DNA of 64,000 bases from Maritalea mobilis (GCF_019800885.1 NZ_JAHVKE010000002.1:620001-684000), one strand, 5' to 3'; counted from the first letter of the stretch, positions 35,639 through 44,265 are shown. The notes: generated by a model not told the origin, from the sequence alone. A program made the numbers and translations.

Positions 35639-35810
35639 GAAGCAGTTCTCCGGGCAGGGCGGCGCGGTCCTGCGTGAGGGCGACCCACATCAGGAAGGTG
35701 AAAACCGCAGAGATGCCGATGAAGACGACCCCGACGACCCGCGCGGGCGCGTCGCCGAAGATCAGGAAGTAGAGGCCGACCGCGCCAAGCCCGAGTGCCG
35801 CGAGAATCAT
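35631..35810 (-). CDS. 59-residue two-helix membrane protein overlapping rimM
   Basis: ATG at 35808-35810 (minus strand) with a strong GGAGG seven bases or so upstream; stop TGA at 35631-35633, so the last 8 bases overlap rimM in another frame. The peptide begins '[19 protein letters not shown]', has a short 'DAPARV' turn and a second helix '[19 protein letters not shown]', then an amphipathic tail. Hydrophobic pattern, ribosome site and overlap support a real gene. Function unknown. Confidence 0.75.
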   Translation of the reverse strand: MILAALGLGAVGLYFLIFGDAPARVVGVVFIGISAVFTFLMWVALTQDRAALPGELLHG

Positions 35811-35924
35811 GCGATCCTCCGGGCCTGGGGTATCGGCGCGGGCCGATCCTGGGTGTGGCAGGATATCACCATGCCGAGGTCAGCGGGGCGCGGGCACAGG
35901 GGCCAGCACCCCGCAAGCACCTGA

Positions 35925-36335
35925 TTACTCGGTGGTTTCTTCGGCAGCTGCCTCTTCCGCCGGCTCTTCGGCGGGGGCGGCGGCTGCTTCGGCGGCGGCT
36001 GCGGCCTTGGCGGCTTTCTCCTCGGCGCGTTCCTGCGCCTTCTTGCCGGGCTCGGCCTTCTTCATGTTGGCGCGCTCTTTCTTCTCCAGAACGCCGGCGG
36101 CTTCGAGGAAGCGGCTCACGCGGTCGGTGGGCTGGGCGCCCTGGTCGAGCCAGTGCTGCACGCGCTCCATGTCCATCTTCACGCGCTCTTCGCTGTCCTT
36201 GGGCAGGAGCGGGTTATAGGTGCCGAGCTTCTCGATGAAGCGGCCGTCGCGAGGCATGCGGCTGTCGGCTGCCACGATGCGGTAGAAGGGACGCTTTTTC
36301 GAGCCGCCGCGGGCCAGTCGGATTTTCATTGCCAT
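35925..36335 (-). CDS. rpsP: 30S ribosomal protein S16
   Basis: 136 residues from the ATG at 36335, eight bases after AAGGAG; the open frame further upstream is spurious. The core is the first 80 or so residues ('[19 protein letters not shown]'). A long Ala/Glu/Lys tail from about residue 90 to the end, nearly all A, E and P at the finish, is the extension seen in alphaproteobacterial S16. Confidence 0.96.
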   Translation of the reverse strand: MAMKIRLARGGSKKRPFYRIVAADSRMPRDGRFIEKLGTYNPLLPKDSEERVKMDMERVQHWLDQGAQPTDRVSRFLEAAGVLEKKERANMKKAEPGKKAQERAEEKAAKAAAAAEAAAAPAEEPAEEAAAEETTE

Positions 36336-36363
36336 GATGTAACTCCTTGATATGGCTTGCGAA

Positions 36364-36381
36364 GGCGGGATCAATCCCGCC
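36364..36381 (-). repeat. short palindrome at chorismate mutase 3' end
   Basis: GGCGGGAT (36364-36371) and ATCCCGCC (36374-36381) form an 8-bp stem next to the stop codon at 36382-36384. A similar palindrome occurs at 39789-39803. No T-run. Confidence 0.6.
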
Positions 36382-36678
36382 CTACGATTGGTGTTGTTCG
36401 TGGTGACGGATGACCTCGTCGATCACGAAGCGTAGGAATTTCTTGGCGAAAACCGGGTCCAGGTCGGCCCGTTTCGCCAGGTCTTCGAGCCGTGCGACCT
36501 GCGCGGCTTCGCGCGTGGGGTCGGACGGGGGAAGGTCGTGTTCGGCCTTGAGCTTGCCGACGGCCTGCGTGTGCTTGAACCGCTCGCCGAGCGTGTAGAT
36601 CAGGATCGCGTCGAGGCGGTCGATCGACTCGCGATGTCCCTTCAGGATCTCGGCGGCGCGGGTGGCGGCATCGGTCAT
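36382..36678 (-). CDS. chorismate mutase (AroQ class)
   Basis: 98 residues, all helical. The AroQ active-site arrangement is visible: an early Arg-rich turn '[19 protein letters not shown]' with Asp, then '[22 protein letters not shown]' carrying the conserved Lys and Arg. It converts chorismate to prephenate in the cytoplasm. A single-domain enzyme, not fused to prephenate dehydratase. Located between GNAT and rpsP, a normal place in Rhodobacterales. Confidence 0.92.
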   Translation of the reverse strand: MTDAATRAAEILKGHRESIDRLDAILIYTLGERFKHTQAVGKLKAEHDLPPSDPTREAAQVARLEDLAKRADLDPVFAKKFLRFVIDEVIRHHEQHQS

Positions 36679-36709
36679 GGGCGAACCTCGGAAACGGCGG
36701 GAAAGAGCG

Positions 36710-36749
36710 TGTCACAGGGCGTACACACCCCGTACACAGGCTGTACATA
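36710..36749. promoter_or_regulatory. 11-bp phased GTACA repeats before chorismate mutase
   Basis: GTACA occurs at 36721, 36732 and 36743, exactly 11 bases apart, with a weaker GTCACA at 36711. Such helical-phase direct repeats are typical of OmpR/PhoB-type response-regulator sites. They lie 32-60 bases before the start of the chorismate mutase gene. Confidence 0.4.
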
Positions 36750-36769
36750 CATGTGCGGCTGGCAGCGGG

Positions 36770-37318
36770 TCATTGCAGCCCCCCTTGCGACGGGGCGGGG
36801 TGGCGCCAGGCCTGAAGCGGCTCGTCGCGGTCGGGCAGGGCGGCACCGGTGTCATGGGTGCAGCCAAGCCGGCGGGCCAGCGCCAGCGAGCGGTCGTTGC
36901 GCGCGTCGATATAGCTGACCGCCGTGCGCCATCCGAGATCGTCATAGGCATGGGCGCGGGCGCGCGTCACCGCCTCGTGGGCATAGCCCTTGCCCTCGGC
37001 CTCTGGGGTCCAGATCGTCCAGCCCAGTTCATGCTCCGGCCAGTCGCCGGGATACCAAGGACCGACCGAGCCGATGGGCGTGCCGGTTTCCTTCACCTCG
37101 GCAACGAAGGTGCCGAAGCCCCGCAAATGCCAATGGCCAGTGATGATCGCCAGAACGCGCCAGGCGTGTCCGATATCCTTGTCCGCGCCGCCGCCGACGA
37201 AGCGCGCGCGGTCTGACATGACGAACGGCGCCAAGACCTCGAAATCCGAGGACTTGGGCGCGCGCAGACGCAGGCGCTCGGTCTCGAGGACCGGGGTATC
37301 GGTCAAATGCGGGATCAT
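36770..37318 (-). CDS. GNAT family N-acetyltransferase
   Basis: 182 residues. The RimJ/RimL-like layout is seen: 'LETERLRLRAPKSSDFE' at the start, 'GTPIGSVGPWYPGDWPEHELG' in the middle, and the acetyl-CoA loop 'EAEGKGYAHEAVTRARAHA' near residue 108. The ATG overlaps the ffh stop (ATGA), so it is translated with ffh. Substrate unknown, possibly a ribosomal or other protein N-terminus. Confidence 0.9.
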   Translation of the reverse strand: MIPHLTDTPVLETERLRLRAPKSSDFEVLAPFVMSDRARFVGGGADKDIGHAWRVLAIITGHWHLRGFGTFVAEVKETGTPIGSVGPWYPGDWPEHELGWTIWTPEAEGKGYAHEAVTRARAHAYDDLGWRTAVSYIDARNDRSLALARRLGCTHDTGAALPDRDEPLQAWRHPAPSQGGLQ

Positions 37319-38817
37319 TTCTTCTTGCCGAAGCCGCCGAGGCCGGGGGGAAGGCCACCGCCGCCGAGGCCGGGCAGGCCGCCCATGCCCATCTGGCGCG
37401 CGGCCTTTTCCATTTCCGCCGGGTCCATCTTGGACGGGTCCATATCCTTGAGGGCAGAGGGCGCACCCTTGCCCATCAGCGCGCCGAGGCCGCCTTTCAT
37501 CATGCCCTTCTTGCCCATCTTGCCGAGCTTCTTCATCGCGTCGGCCATCTGGCGCTGCATCTTTAAAAGCTTGTTGAGGTCGGAGACATCCTGCCCCGCG
37601 CCGGCGGCGATGCGTTTCTTGCGGCTGGCCTGCAGCAGGGCGGGGTTGGCGCGTTCCTTTTTCGTCATGGACTGGATCAGCGCGATCTGGCGCTTGATCA
37701 CGGTGTCGTCCATGCCGGCGTCATCCAGTTGCTTCTGCATCTTGGCCATGCCGGGCATCATCGACATCATGCCCTGCATGCCGCCCATCTTGAGCATCTG
37801 TTCCAGCTGGCCCTTAAGGTCGTTCATGTTGAACTGACCCTTCTGAAAGCGCTTCATCATGCGCTCGGCCTGTTCGGCCTCCAGCACTTCCTGCGCCTTT
37901 TCGACCAGCGACACGATATCGCCCATGCCCAGGATGCGGCCGGCGATGCGCTCGGGCTCGAAGGTCTCGATCGCGTCCATCTTTTCGCCGAGGCCGACGA
38001 AGCGGATGGGCTTGCCGGTAATGGCGCGCATGGACAGGGCGGCACCGCCGCGCCCGTCGCCGTCCATCCGGGTCAGGACAACGCCCGAGACGCCGATCTT
38101 GTCGTCGAATTCCTCGGCCACGTTGACGGCGTCCTGGCCGGTCAGGCCGTCGACCACCAGCAACGTTTCACGCGGGTTGGCCACGTCGCGCACGGCGGCG
38201 GCCTGCGCGATCAGTTCCTCGTCGATATGCAACCGACCGGCGGTGTCGAGCATATAGACGTCATAGCCGCCGAGGCTGGCCTGGGTCTTGGCGCGCTTGG
38301 CGATGGCGACCGGGTCCTCACCCTTGACGATGGGCAGGGTGTCGACGCCGATCTGGGTGCCAAGAATCGCCAACTGTTCCATGGCCGCGGGGCGGTTGGT
38401 GTCGAGCGAGGCCATCAGCACCTTCTTGCCCTCGCGCTCTTTCAAACGCTTGGCAAGCTTGGCGGTGGTCGTGGTTTTACCCGAGCCCTGAAGGCCGACC
38501 ATCAGGATCGGCGCGGGCGGGTTGTCGATTTTCAGTTTGCCGGGGTCTTCGTCGCCGGTCAGGACATGGACCAGTTCGTCATGGACGATCTTGATGACCT
38601 GCTGCCCGGGTGTGACCGACTTGGTGACGGCGGCGCCGGTTGCCTTTTTCTCGACCGCCTTGATGAACTGCCGCGCCACGGGCAGCGACACGTCCGCTTC
38701 GAGAAGGGCCACGCGCACCTCGCGCATGGCGGTGCGCACGTCATCCTCGGACAGCGCGCCCTGTTTCGTCAGGCGATCGAAGACGCCACCAAGGCGTTCT
38801 GACAGGTTCTCGAACAT
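37315..38817 (-). CDS. ffh: signal recognition particle protein Ffh
   Basis: 500 residues. NG domain with P-loop 'VGLQGSGKTTTTAKLAKRL' near residue 107, 'DTAGRLHIDEEL' near 190 and 'TRMDGDGRGGAALSM' near 248. The Met-rich M domain follows from about 325 ('MLKMGGMQGMMSMMPGMAKM'), which binds 4.5S RNA and signal sequences. A Gly/Lys-rich tail ends it. It heads the ffh-GNAT-chorismate mutase-rpsP series. No 4.5S RNA gene is seen beside it. Confidence 0.97.
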   Translation of the reverse strand: MFENLSERLGGVFDRLTKQGALSEDDVRTAMREVRVALLEADVSLPVARQFIKAVEKKATGAAVTKSVTPGQQVIKIVHDELVHVLTGDEDPGKLKIDNPPAPILMVGLQGSGKTTTTAKLAKRLKEREGKKVLMASLDTNRPAAMEQLAILGTQIGVDTLPIVKGEDPVAIAKRAKTQASLGGYDVYMLDTAGRLHIDEELIAQAAAVRDVANPRETLLVVDGLTGQDAVNVAEEFDDKIGVSGVVLTRMDGDGRGGAALSMRAITGKPIRFVGLGEKMDAIETFEPERIAGRILGMGDIVSLVEKAQEVLEAEQAERMMKRFQKGQFNMNDLKGQLEQMLKMGGMQGMMSMMPGMAKMQKQLDDAGMDDTVIKRQIALIQSMTKKERANPALLQASRKKRIAAGAGQDVSDLNKLLKMQRQMADAMKKLGKMGKKGMMKGGLGALMGKGAPSALKDMDPSKMDPAEMEKAARQMGMGGLPGLGGGGLPPGLGGFGKKK

Positions 38818-39065
38818 GGGCCATTGCCCCCTTTCGTCTCGGTTGCCCCCTTGAGGTAAGGGGCGCTCCGGGTTGCACCAAGGCCCTGCGGGCCGATCCG
38901 GCTGATCCGAAGGGCGATGCCCAAACGGACCTTGACCCCCGTGGGCGAATCCTCGCTGACGGGGGGCGATCCTGCCGAATGGCTCAGGACCGGAAGGCTG
39001 GCGCGTTCCGGGTTGTTGACGGGCTGTTACGCGCGCGGGCGCTGCGAGTCAAGCATCGCGGGCGA

Positions 39066-39584
39066 TCAGGTGCAGACGGCGGTCAGCCGCGTGACGTTGC
39101 CCGCCAGCATGTCGCGCCCATGCGCCTGGAGCGAGAAGGAGCGCCGCAGGTCCATGCGGTCGAATTCCTCCTGCCGTGTGGGCGGGGCCGGGTCGGGGCG
39201 CGTGCCGGGGCGGCCGAAGAGGTTGATCGTCATGGGGCCTTCGAACTCGATCCCGGCCACGGTGAGGCCTTCGACATGGTTGGCGTAGATCCCGATCAGG
39301 TCGGCCGTTGGACCCTCGGAGGTGATCATCAGGGTCCAGATGGGGCCGGAGATGCTGTCGCCGATGGACATTTGTCCGGTCGCAAGATGCGCTGTCGATC
39401 CGCCCTCCTGCCGGAAAGAGGGGCCTTCGACGGTATAGCTGGCATGGCCCGTCAGTTCCTCGCCGGGGCGGATGCTGCCGACACCCTGCGTGACGACCAC
39501 GATGAAGTCGATCGTGCAGGATTGCGCCGCGACGGGGGCGGTGTGCAGGAACAGGCTGGCAATGACGGCGGCGACCCTGAGCAT
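39066..39584 (-). CDS. secreted protein, function unknown
   Basis: 172 residues with a signal peptide ('MLRVAAVIASLFLHTAPVAAQ') and a mature beta-rich domain with one cysteine near each end ('SCTIDF' and 'LTAVCT'), which could form a single disulphide. The part 'GRPGTRPDPAPPTRQEEFDRM' is a likely flexible loop. No recognised family. Single gene with about 230-240 bases of non-coding sequence on each side; I see nothing defined there except the palindrome at 39789. Confidence 0.72.
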   Translation of the reverse strand: MLRVAAVIASLFLHTAPVAAQSCTIDFIVVVTQGVGSIRPGEELTGHASYTVEGPSFRQEGGSTAHLATGQMSIGDSISGPIWTLMITSEGPTADLIGIYANHVEGLTVAGIEFEGPMTINLFGRPGTRPDPAPPTRQEEFDRMDLRRSFSLQAHGRDMLAGNVTRLTAVCT

Positions 39585-39788
39585 GGCCGCAGGCTAGCAA
39601 AGCGCGGCGCCTGCGCAAACGGGGATCTGGCTTTCGCGAGACCGCCCTGAGCGGCGCCAAGATCCGCCATGCCAGCCTGAGCCGGAAGAAGATCGCGCCG
39701 GTCAGCCGACCGCAGGTCGCTGCGGTCGGGCATGGTTTTGTCAGGGTCCTTGGCGCACGGTTTGGGGGCGGGAGCATGACTCCTCTAT

Positions 39789-39803
39789 GCGGGACAGTCC
39801 CGC
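39789..39803. repeat. GCGGGAC palindrome
   Basis: GCGGGAC and GTCCCGC around a single A, 22 bases past the azoR stop. Resembles the element at 36364-36381. Confidence 0.5.
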
Positions 39804-39824
39804 CCCTTGGCTGCGCTGCGTGGA

Positions 39825-40415
39825 TCAGGCGGCCACTCCGAGGGTTTCGACCTGCGCGTTGGCCTTTTTCATGCTGCTTTCGGCATCCAGCATCAGCCGG
39901 TCGGCGGCCACGAAATGCACATCGGTGATGCCGATGAAGCCAAGCACGTGGCGGATATAGCCAGTTGCGAAGTCGATCTCGGAGCCCGCCTCGGTCCCGC
40001 CGGAGGCGACGGCGATATAGGCCCGCTTGCCAGTCAACAGGCCCTCGGGGCCCGCCTCGGTATAGCGGAAGGTGACGCCGGCGCGGGCGACCAGATCGAC
40101 CCAGGCCTTCAGGGTGGCGGGCACGCCGAAATTGTAGATCGGCAGGCCGATGACGATGATGTCGGCGGCGGTCACCTCGGCCACCAGCGTGTCGGACAGG
40201 GACAGCGTCTGGCGCTGTTCGGGGGTGCGGGCATCGGCGGGCGTGAAATTGGCGTCGACCCACGCTTCGTTGATCAGGGGCAGGCCATCGGCAAGGTCGC
40301 GGGTGGTGATCTCCGCATCGGGGGCGATGCGGTTGATGATGCTGTCGGTCAACTGGCGCGAGATGGAGCCTTGGCGGCGGGCGGAGGCGTCGATGCGCAA
40401 CACGGTCTGGGTCAT
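39825..40415 (-). CDS. azoR: FMN-dependent NADH-azoreductase
   Basis: 196 residues from the ATG at 40415 ('MTQTVLRIDASARRQGSISR'); the frame continues upstream but through the regulatory region. Flavodoxin-like fold with the FMN phosphate loop 'DASARRQGSIS', 'IIVIGLPIYNFGVPATLKAW' near residue 88 and 'YIAVASGGT' near 133. It reduces azo compounds and quinones with NADH, probably protecting against electrophilic quinones. Divergent from a LysR regulator, with an inverted repeat between them. Confidence 0.93.
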   Translation of the reverse strand: MTQTVLRIDASARRQGSISRQLTDSIINRIAPDAEITTRDLADGLPLINEAWVDANFTPADARTPEQRQTLSLSDTLVAEVTAADIIVIGLPIYNFGVPATLKAWVDLVARAGVTFRYTEAGPEGLLTGKRAYIAVASGGTEAGSEIDFATGYIRHVLGFIGITDVHFVAADRLMLDAESSMKKANAQVETLGVAA

Positions 40416-40481
40416 CCTGGAGGTCCTCGAAGGTGATGGGTTGGAGATGCCCCTACATGTGAAGCGTTCGCAGAAAAGTAC

Positions 40482-40515
40482 AATTTGCGTAATGGCGCGG
40501 AAGACTCTGCAAATT
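40482..40515. promoter_or_regulatory. candidate LysR operator between azoR and lysR
   Basis: AATTTGC (40482-40488) and GCAAATT (40509-40515) form a perfect 7-bp inverted repeat with a 20-base spacer, in an AT-rich patch of the 203-base divergent spacer. The position suits shared control of azoR and the regulator gene. Confidence 0.5.
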
Positions 40516-40618
40516 CGCACGATCTTCGCCAGGCTATGCCCTCTGCGCTTCTCTATTGCATCGCCGAACAGGACAGGCGACATTCCGGCCAAGTTGTGAG
40601 CAACTGCACGGTGGCTTC

Positions 40619-41497
40619 ATGGACAATTGGGACGAGATCCGCACCGCGTTTCAGGTGGCGCGCATGGGAACGGTCTCGGGCGCGGCGGAAGTTCTGGGCG
40701 TCCATCACGCCACGGTCATTCGTCATATCGACGCGCTGGAAAATCGTCTGGGGGCAAAGCTGTTCCAGCGCCACGCCCGCGGTTACACCGCGACCGAAGC
40801 GGGGCAGGACCTGTTGCAGGTGGCCGGCCAAGCCGATGACCAGTTCACGCAACTCGCCGGGCGCATCAGGGGGCGCGGCGACGAGGTGACGGGCGACCTG
40901 CTGGTTACGTCGCTGGCCTCTCTCTCGCCGCTGCTGGTGCCAACCATTGCCCAGTTTCAGGACCGCCACCCGGACGTGCGGGTGCGCCTGATCTCGGACG
41001 CGCGTCTGTTCCGGCTGGAATATGGCGAGGCGCATGTCGCCATCCGCGCCGGCAAGCTGCCCGATCAGCCCGACAACGTGGTGCAGCCGTTTTTCACCCA
41101 GACGATCCGGCTCGTGGCCAGTTCCGACTATGTCGAGAAACATGGCATGCTGACCGAAGAGACGATCGAGCAGCACAGGTTCATCGGCCCGAACGAGGAT
41201 ACGCCCCGCGCGCCCTTCTACCGCTGGCTTATGGAAAACGTGCCCGACCGGGCCGTGGTGTTCCGTGCCTCTCACATGGAAACGGTGAAAGAGGCGGTGC
41301 TGGCGGGGATCGGCATCGGCTTTATCGCCGGGTGGGATCAACGCGGCACGGATGACCTTGTCGATATGCTCCCCTCGATGGAGGACTGGTCGGCCAAGAT
41401 CTGGCTGGTCACGCATATGGATTTGCACCGCACGGCCAAGGTGCAGACCTTCGTCAAACACCTCAAGGAACAGGTGAAGACCTGGCCCGTGGAGTGA
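40619..41497 (+). CDS. LysR family transcriptional regulator
   Basis: 292 residues from the ATG at 40619 ('MDNWDEIRTAFQVARMGTVS'). Winged helix-turn-helix at about residues 5-63 with 'VSGAAEVLGVHHATVIRHID', then a LysR substrate-binding domain from about 90. Divergent from azoR, which it probably controls in response to a quinone or thiol-reactive compound, as known for similar pairs. The stop overlaps the GTG start of the EamA gene. Confidence 0.9.
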   Translation: MDNWDEIRTAFQVARMGTVSGAAEVLGVHHATVIRHIDALENRLGAKLFQRHARGYTATEAGQDLLQVAGQADDQFTQLAGRIRGRGDEVTGDLLVTSLASLSPLLVPTIAQFQDRHPDVRVRLISDARLFRLEYGEAHVAIRAGKLPDQPDNVVQPFFTQTIRLVASSDYVEKHGMLTEETIEQHRFIGPNEDTPRAPFYRWLMENVPDRAVVFRASHMETVKEAVLAGIGIGFIAGWDQRGTDDLVDMLPSMEDWSAKIWLVTHMDLHRTAKVQTFVKHLKEQVKTWPVE

Positions 41498-42396
41498 CCG
41501 GCAGCGCAGTTGTCAAACCAGCGGCAGAGGCGCGGCGCGGGCATATCGCCATGCTGGCCTTTTCCGCGCTGGTGGCGGGGTCATTCTCGCTTGGCGGGCA
41601 GATCGCGAACGAGATCGCGCCGACCGCGCTGAACGCCATTCGCTTCGTCATCGCCGCCGCCGCGATCTGGGCGGTGGTGAGAGCGCGGGGCGGGGTGCCG
41701 AGTTTCGCCTGGGCCGCGCCGTGGCGCTACCTGATCCTTGGCGGGTTCTTCGCCGTCTATTTCGTGACGATGTTCGAAGGGTTGAAAACCGCGCCGCCCG
41801 TGTCGGCGGCGGCGGTCTTTACCCTGACCCCGGTGATGAGCGCGGGGTTCGGCTGGCTGATGCTGCGCCAGGGGGTCAACCCGCGCATCGTGGCGGCGCT
41901 GGGCCTCGGGGCGGTGGGCGCGCTATGGGTGATCTTCCGCGCGGATTGGGCGGCGTTCACGGCGTTCGAGGTCGGGCGGGGCGAAGCGATTTTCTTCTGG
42001 GGCTGCGTCGCGCATGCGGCCTACACCCCCGCCGTGCGCTGGCTGAACCGGGGCGAGCCTGTGCTGGTCTTCACCTTCCTGACGCTCTCGGCCTGCGCGG
42101 GCATCCTGCTGGTCTATGGTGCGGGCGACATTCTGGCGACCGACTGGCTGGGCCTGCGCCCGCTGGTTTGGGTGACCCTGATCTATGTTGCGCTTATCGC
42201 CAGTTCGACCACCGTGTTCCTTGTGCAATACGCGTCCATGCGCCTGCCCTCGGCCAAGGTCATGGCCTATACCTACCTGACGCCAAGCTGGGTGCTGTTG
42301 TGGGAACTGGCGCTGGGCCAGCCGGTGCCGCCCGCGATGGTGCTGGTCGGGGTTGGCTTGAGTTTCGGCGCGGTGGCGCTGCTGCTGAAAGAGTGA
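41494..42396 (+). CDS. EamA family (DMT) exporter
   Basis: 300 residues with ten hydrophobic helices arranged as two EamA repeats (about residues 20-145 and 160-298). The GTG start overlaps the lysR stop (GTGA). Conserved helix ends such as 'TALNAIRFVIAAAAIWAVV' and 'SSTTVFLVQYASMRLPSAKV' fit the family. It probably exports a metabolite; co-expression with the azoR regulator suggests a role in detoxification, which is inference. Confidence 0.88.
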   Translation: MTGSAVVKPAAEARRGHIAMLAFSALVAGSFSLGGQIANEIAPTALNAIRFVIAAAAIWAVVRARGGVPSFAWAAPWRYLILGGFFAVYFVTMFEGLKTAPPVSAAAVFTLTPVMSAGFGWLMLRQGVNPRIVAALGLGAVGALWVIFRADWAAFTAFEVGRGEAIFFWGCVAHAAYTPAVRWLNRGEPVLVFTFLTLSACAGILLVYGAGDILATDWLGLRPLVWVTLIYVALIASSTTVFLVQYASMRLPSAKVMAYTYLTPSWVLLWELALGQPVPPAMVLVGVGLSFGAVALLLKE

Positions 42397-42435
42397 ATCG
42401 TGGCGGTAGCCGCCGTTTTCCGGTATGACGGGCGC

Positions 42436-42510
42436 ATGAGAAACATCATCTATCTCGTCGGGTTGGTCGTGATCGTGCTCGCCGTGCTGCGCTTCGCAGG
42501 GATCGTTTAA
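42436..42510 (+). CDS. 24-residue single-helix membrane peptide
   Basis: ATG at 42436, TAA at 42508-42510. The peptide is 'MRNIIYLVGLVVIVLAVLRF' followed by AGIV: one basic residue, then a membrane helix. Peptides of this look (MRNIIY-VGLVVIVLAVL) recur in alphaproteobacteria, from memory. No strong ribosome site; a five-codon ORF at 42425 overlaps its start and might couple translation. The last 4 bases overlap the convergent arsR-type gene. Confidence 0.55.
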   Translation: MRNIIYLVGLVVIVLAVLRFAGIV

Positions 42511-42854
42511 CTTTCGGGCATGTCGCCCGTACCGTTGCCCAGTTCGCGTTCGAGAAAGGCCTCGAAGGCATCGAGATTGACGGGCTCGAACTGTCCGAAG
42601 CCCTGCATCCAGACAGAAGCGGATTTCAGGGCGTCAGGCTCCAGCTTGCACCATTTCACGCGCCCGCGTTTCTCCTGCGTGATGAGACCGGCGGCGGCGA
42701 GGATGGTGAGATGTTTCGAGATCGCGGCCAGCGACATCTCGAAGGGCTCGGCCACGTCGGTGACGGCCATGTCATCTTCCAGCAACATCGACAGGATCGC
42801 CCGCCGCGTGGGATCGGCGAGGGCGGCAAAGACCTGATCGAGCTGTCTGGACAT
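42507..42854 (-). CDS. ArsR family winged-helix regulator
   Basis: 115 residues from the ATG at 42854 ('MSRQLDQVFAALADPTRRAIL'). Helix-turn-helix 'AVTDVAEPFEMSLAAISKHLTILAAAG' near residues 30-56 and wing 'RGRVKWCKLEP'. No metal-binding CxC pair in the recognition helix, so this is the metal-independent subgroup often paired with SRPBCC proteins, though no such gene lies here. Target unknown. Divergent from the atp operon. Confidence 0.88.
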   Translation of the reverse strand: MSRQLDQVFAALADPTRRAILSMLLEDDMAVTDVAEPFEMSLAAISKHLTILAAAGLITQEKRGRVKWCKLEPDALKSASVWMQGFGQFEPVNLDAFEAFLERELGNGTGDMPES

Positions 42855-43002
42855 GAGGGCAGTTAGCGATGGCTGGGGCTTATCGTCAACCAAACGGTTG
42901 AATATGGGTTCGGGCGGCTGGCGGTGTGGCGGATTTGCCCGAATTTGAAAAATAGACGCAAAAACAGATATTTGGATCGTTTTTTCGTCGCTGCAATGCG
43001 CG

Positions 43003-43031
43003 TTGACTCCGGCGCGGCCTCTGCCTAGGTT
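43003..43031 (+). promoter_or_regulatory. sigma-70-type promoter of the atp (F0) operon
   Basis: TTGACT at 43003-43008, 17-base spacer, TAGGTT at 43026-43031, ending 31 bases before the atpI start. A good match to the alphaproteobacterial housekeeping promoter. Confidence 0.6.
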
Positions 43032-43062
43032 CCGCCCGACTTCCCAAGGGGTGTCTTTAGCC

Positions 43063-43410
43063 ATGTCCGAGCCATCCGAAAGCGACCGCCTCAAGGCGCT
43101 TGAGGAAAAGCTGGCTAAGGCGAAGGCCCGGCAGGCGCCGGCAAAGCCCCATACGGAGGAACACTATTCCCAGGCGCAACTGGCCTGGCGGATGGTGATC
43201 GAGCTTGTTGCCGGGTTGGGCATCGGGTTCGGGATCGGTTTTGGCCTGGATACCCTGTTGGGGACGCGGCCTTGGCTGATGATGGTTTTCACGATCCTGG
43301 GCTTCATCGCCGGGGTCAAGACGATGATCCGCTCGGCCGAAGAGGTGCAGCGGAGCGAAGTTGAAAAGGCCGCGACACCAGACGCGGCGGATGGGCAAGA
43401 CAAGGGGTAA
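43063..43410 (+). CDS. atpI: ATP synthase protein I
   Basis: 115 residues from the ATG at 43063. A charged N-terminus ('LKALEEKLAKAKARQ') is followed by two membrane helices (about 45-65 and 74-92) linked by 'LDTLLGTRPWLM', the AtpI pattern. It assists assembly of the c-ring and may carry Mg2+. First gene of the F0 operon. Confidence 0.92.
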   Translation: MSEPSESDRLKALEEKLAKAKARQAPAKPHTEEHYSQAQLAWRMVIELVAGLGIGFGIGFGLDTLLGTRPWLMMVFTILGFIAGVKTMIRSAEEVQRSEVEKAATPDAADGQDKG

Positions 43411-43416
43411 CGGGAC

Positions 43417-44265
43417 GTGGCGACCGAAAGCACCAATACCACCGGCAAGAGCGGCATGGGCCGCATGATCTTCTTCGCCCTGATCGCGATCGCGCTGGTG
43501 CTGTTCGCATTGGGCGTCGCCGACGATTACGAGGGCGGCCTCGCGATCCACCCGATGGACCAGTTTATCGTGACGCCCTTGTTCGGGGATGGCCCGGTGC
43601 ATTGGTACACGCCCACCAACGTGACGCTGTGGATGGCGCTGGGTGTTCTGTCGATCCTCGCGCTGATGGTGCTGGGCACCCGCGGCCGCGCCGTCATCCC
43701 GTCGCGCAGCCAGTCGATTGCCGAACTCGCCTACGGGTTCGTGCGGAAGATGGTCGAGGACGTGGCAGGCAAGGACGCGCTGCCCTTCTTCCCCTACATC
43801 TTCACGCTGTTCCTGTTCATCGTGTCGGCCAACTTCCTGGGTCTGATCCCCGGGTCATTCACCACCACCTCGCATATCGCGGTGACGGCGGTTCTGGCCA
43901 TGGCCGTGTTCCTGACGGTGACCATAGTGGGCTTCGTCAAGAACGGTGCAGGCTTCCTGAGCCTCTTCTGGGTGTCGTCGGCGCCGTTGGCGCTGCGCCC
44001 GATCCTCGCCATCATCGAGGTGATCTCGTATTTCGTGCGCCCCGTCAGCCACTCCATTCGTCTTGCGGGCAACCTGATGGCAGGTCACGCCGTGCTGAAG
44101 GTGTTCGCGGGCTTTGCGGGCGTCATGGGTGTGGCCGGTATCGCGCCGATCGTCGGGATCATGGCGATCTACGGCCTCGAGGTGCTAGTGTCCTTCATCC
44201 AGGCCTACGTCTTCACGATCCTCACCTGCGTCTACCTCAAGGACGCACTTCATCCGCATCACTGA
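43417..44265 (+). CDS. atpB: ATP synthase F0 subunit a
   Basis: 282 residues from a GTG at 43417. Five to six membrane helices. The essential Arg lies in '[20 protein letters not shown]' near residue 212. Forms the two proton half-channels next to the c-ring. Six bases after atpI. Confidence 0.97.
   Translation: MATESTNTTGKSGMGRMIFFALIAIALVLFALGVADDYEGGLAIHPMDQFIVTPLFGDGPVHWYTPTNVTLWMALGVLSILALMVLGTRGRAVIPSRSQSIAELAYGFVRKMVEDVAGKDALPFFPYIFTLFLFIVSANFLGLIPGSFTTTSHIAVTAVLAMAVFLTVTIVGFVKNGAGFLSLFWVSSAPLALRPILAIIEVISYFVRPVSHSIRLAGNLMAGHAVLKVFAGFAGVMGVAGIAPIVGIMAIYGLEVLVSFIQAYVFTILTCVYLKDALHPHH

Noticed and set aside
38970-39010. GGCTCAGGACCGGAAGGCTGG near ffh, resembling the 4.5S RNA core
   Set aside because: The GGAAGGAAGCAGCC part of the SRP RNA core is missing and no long flanking hairpin is formed; the likeness is partial.
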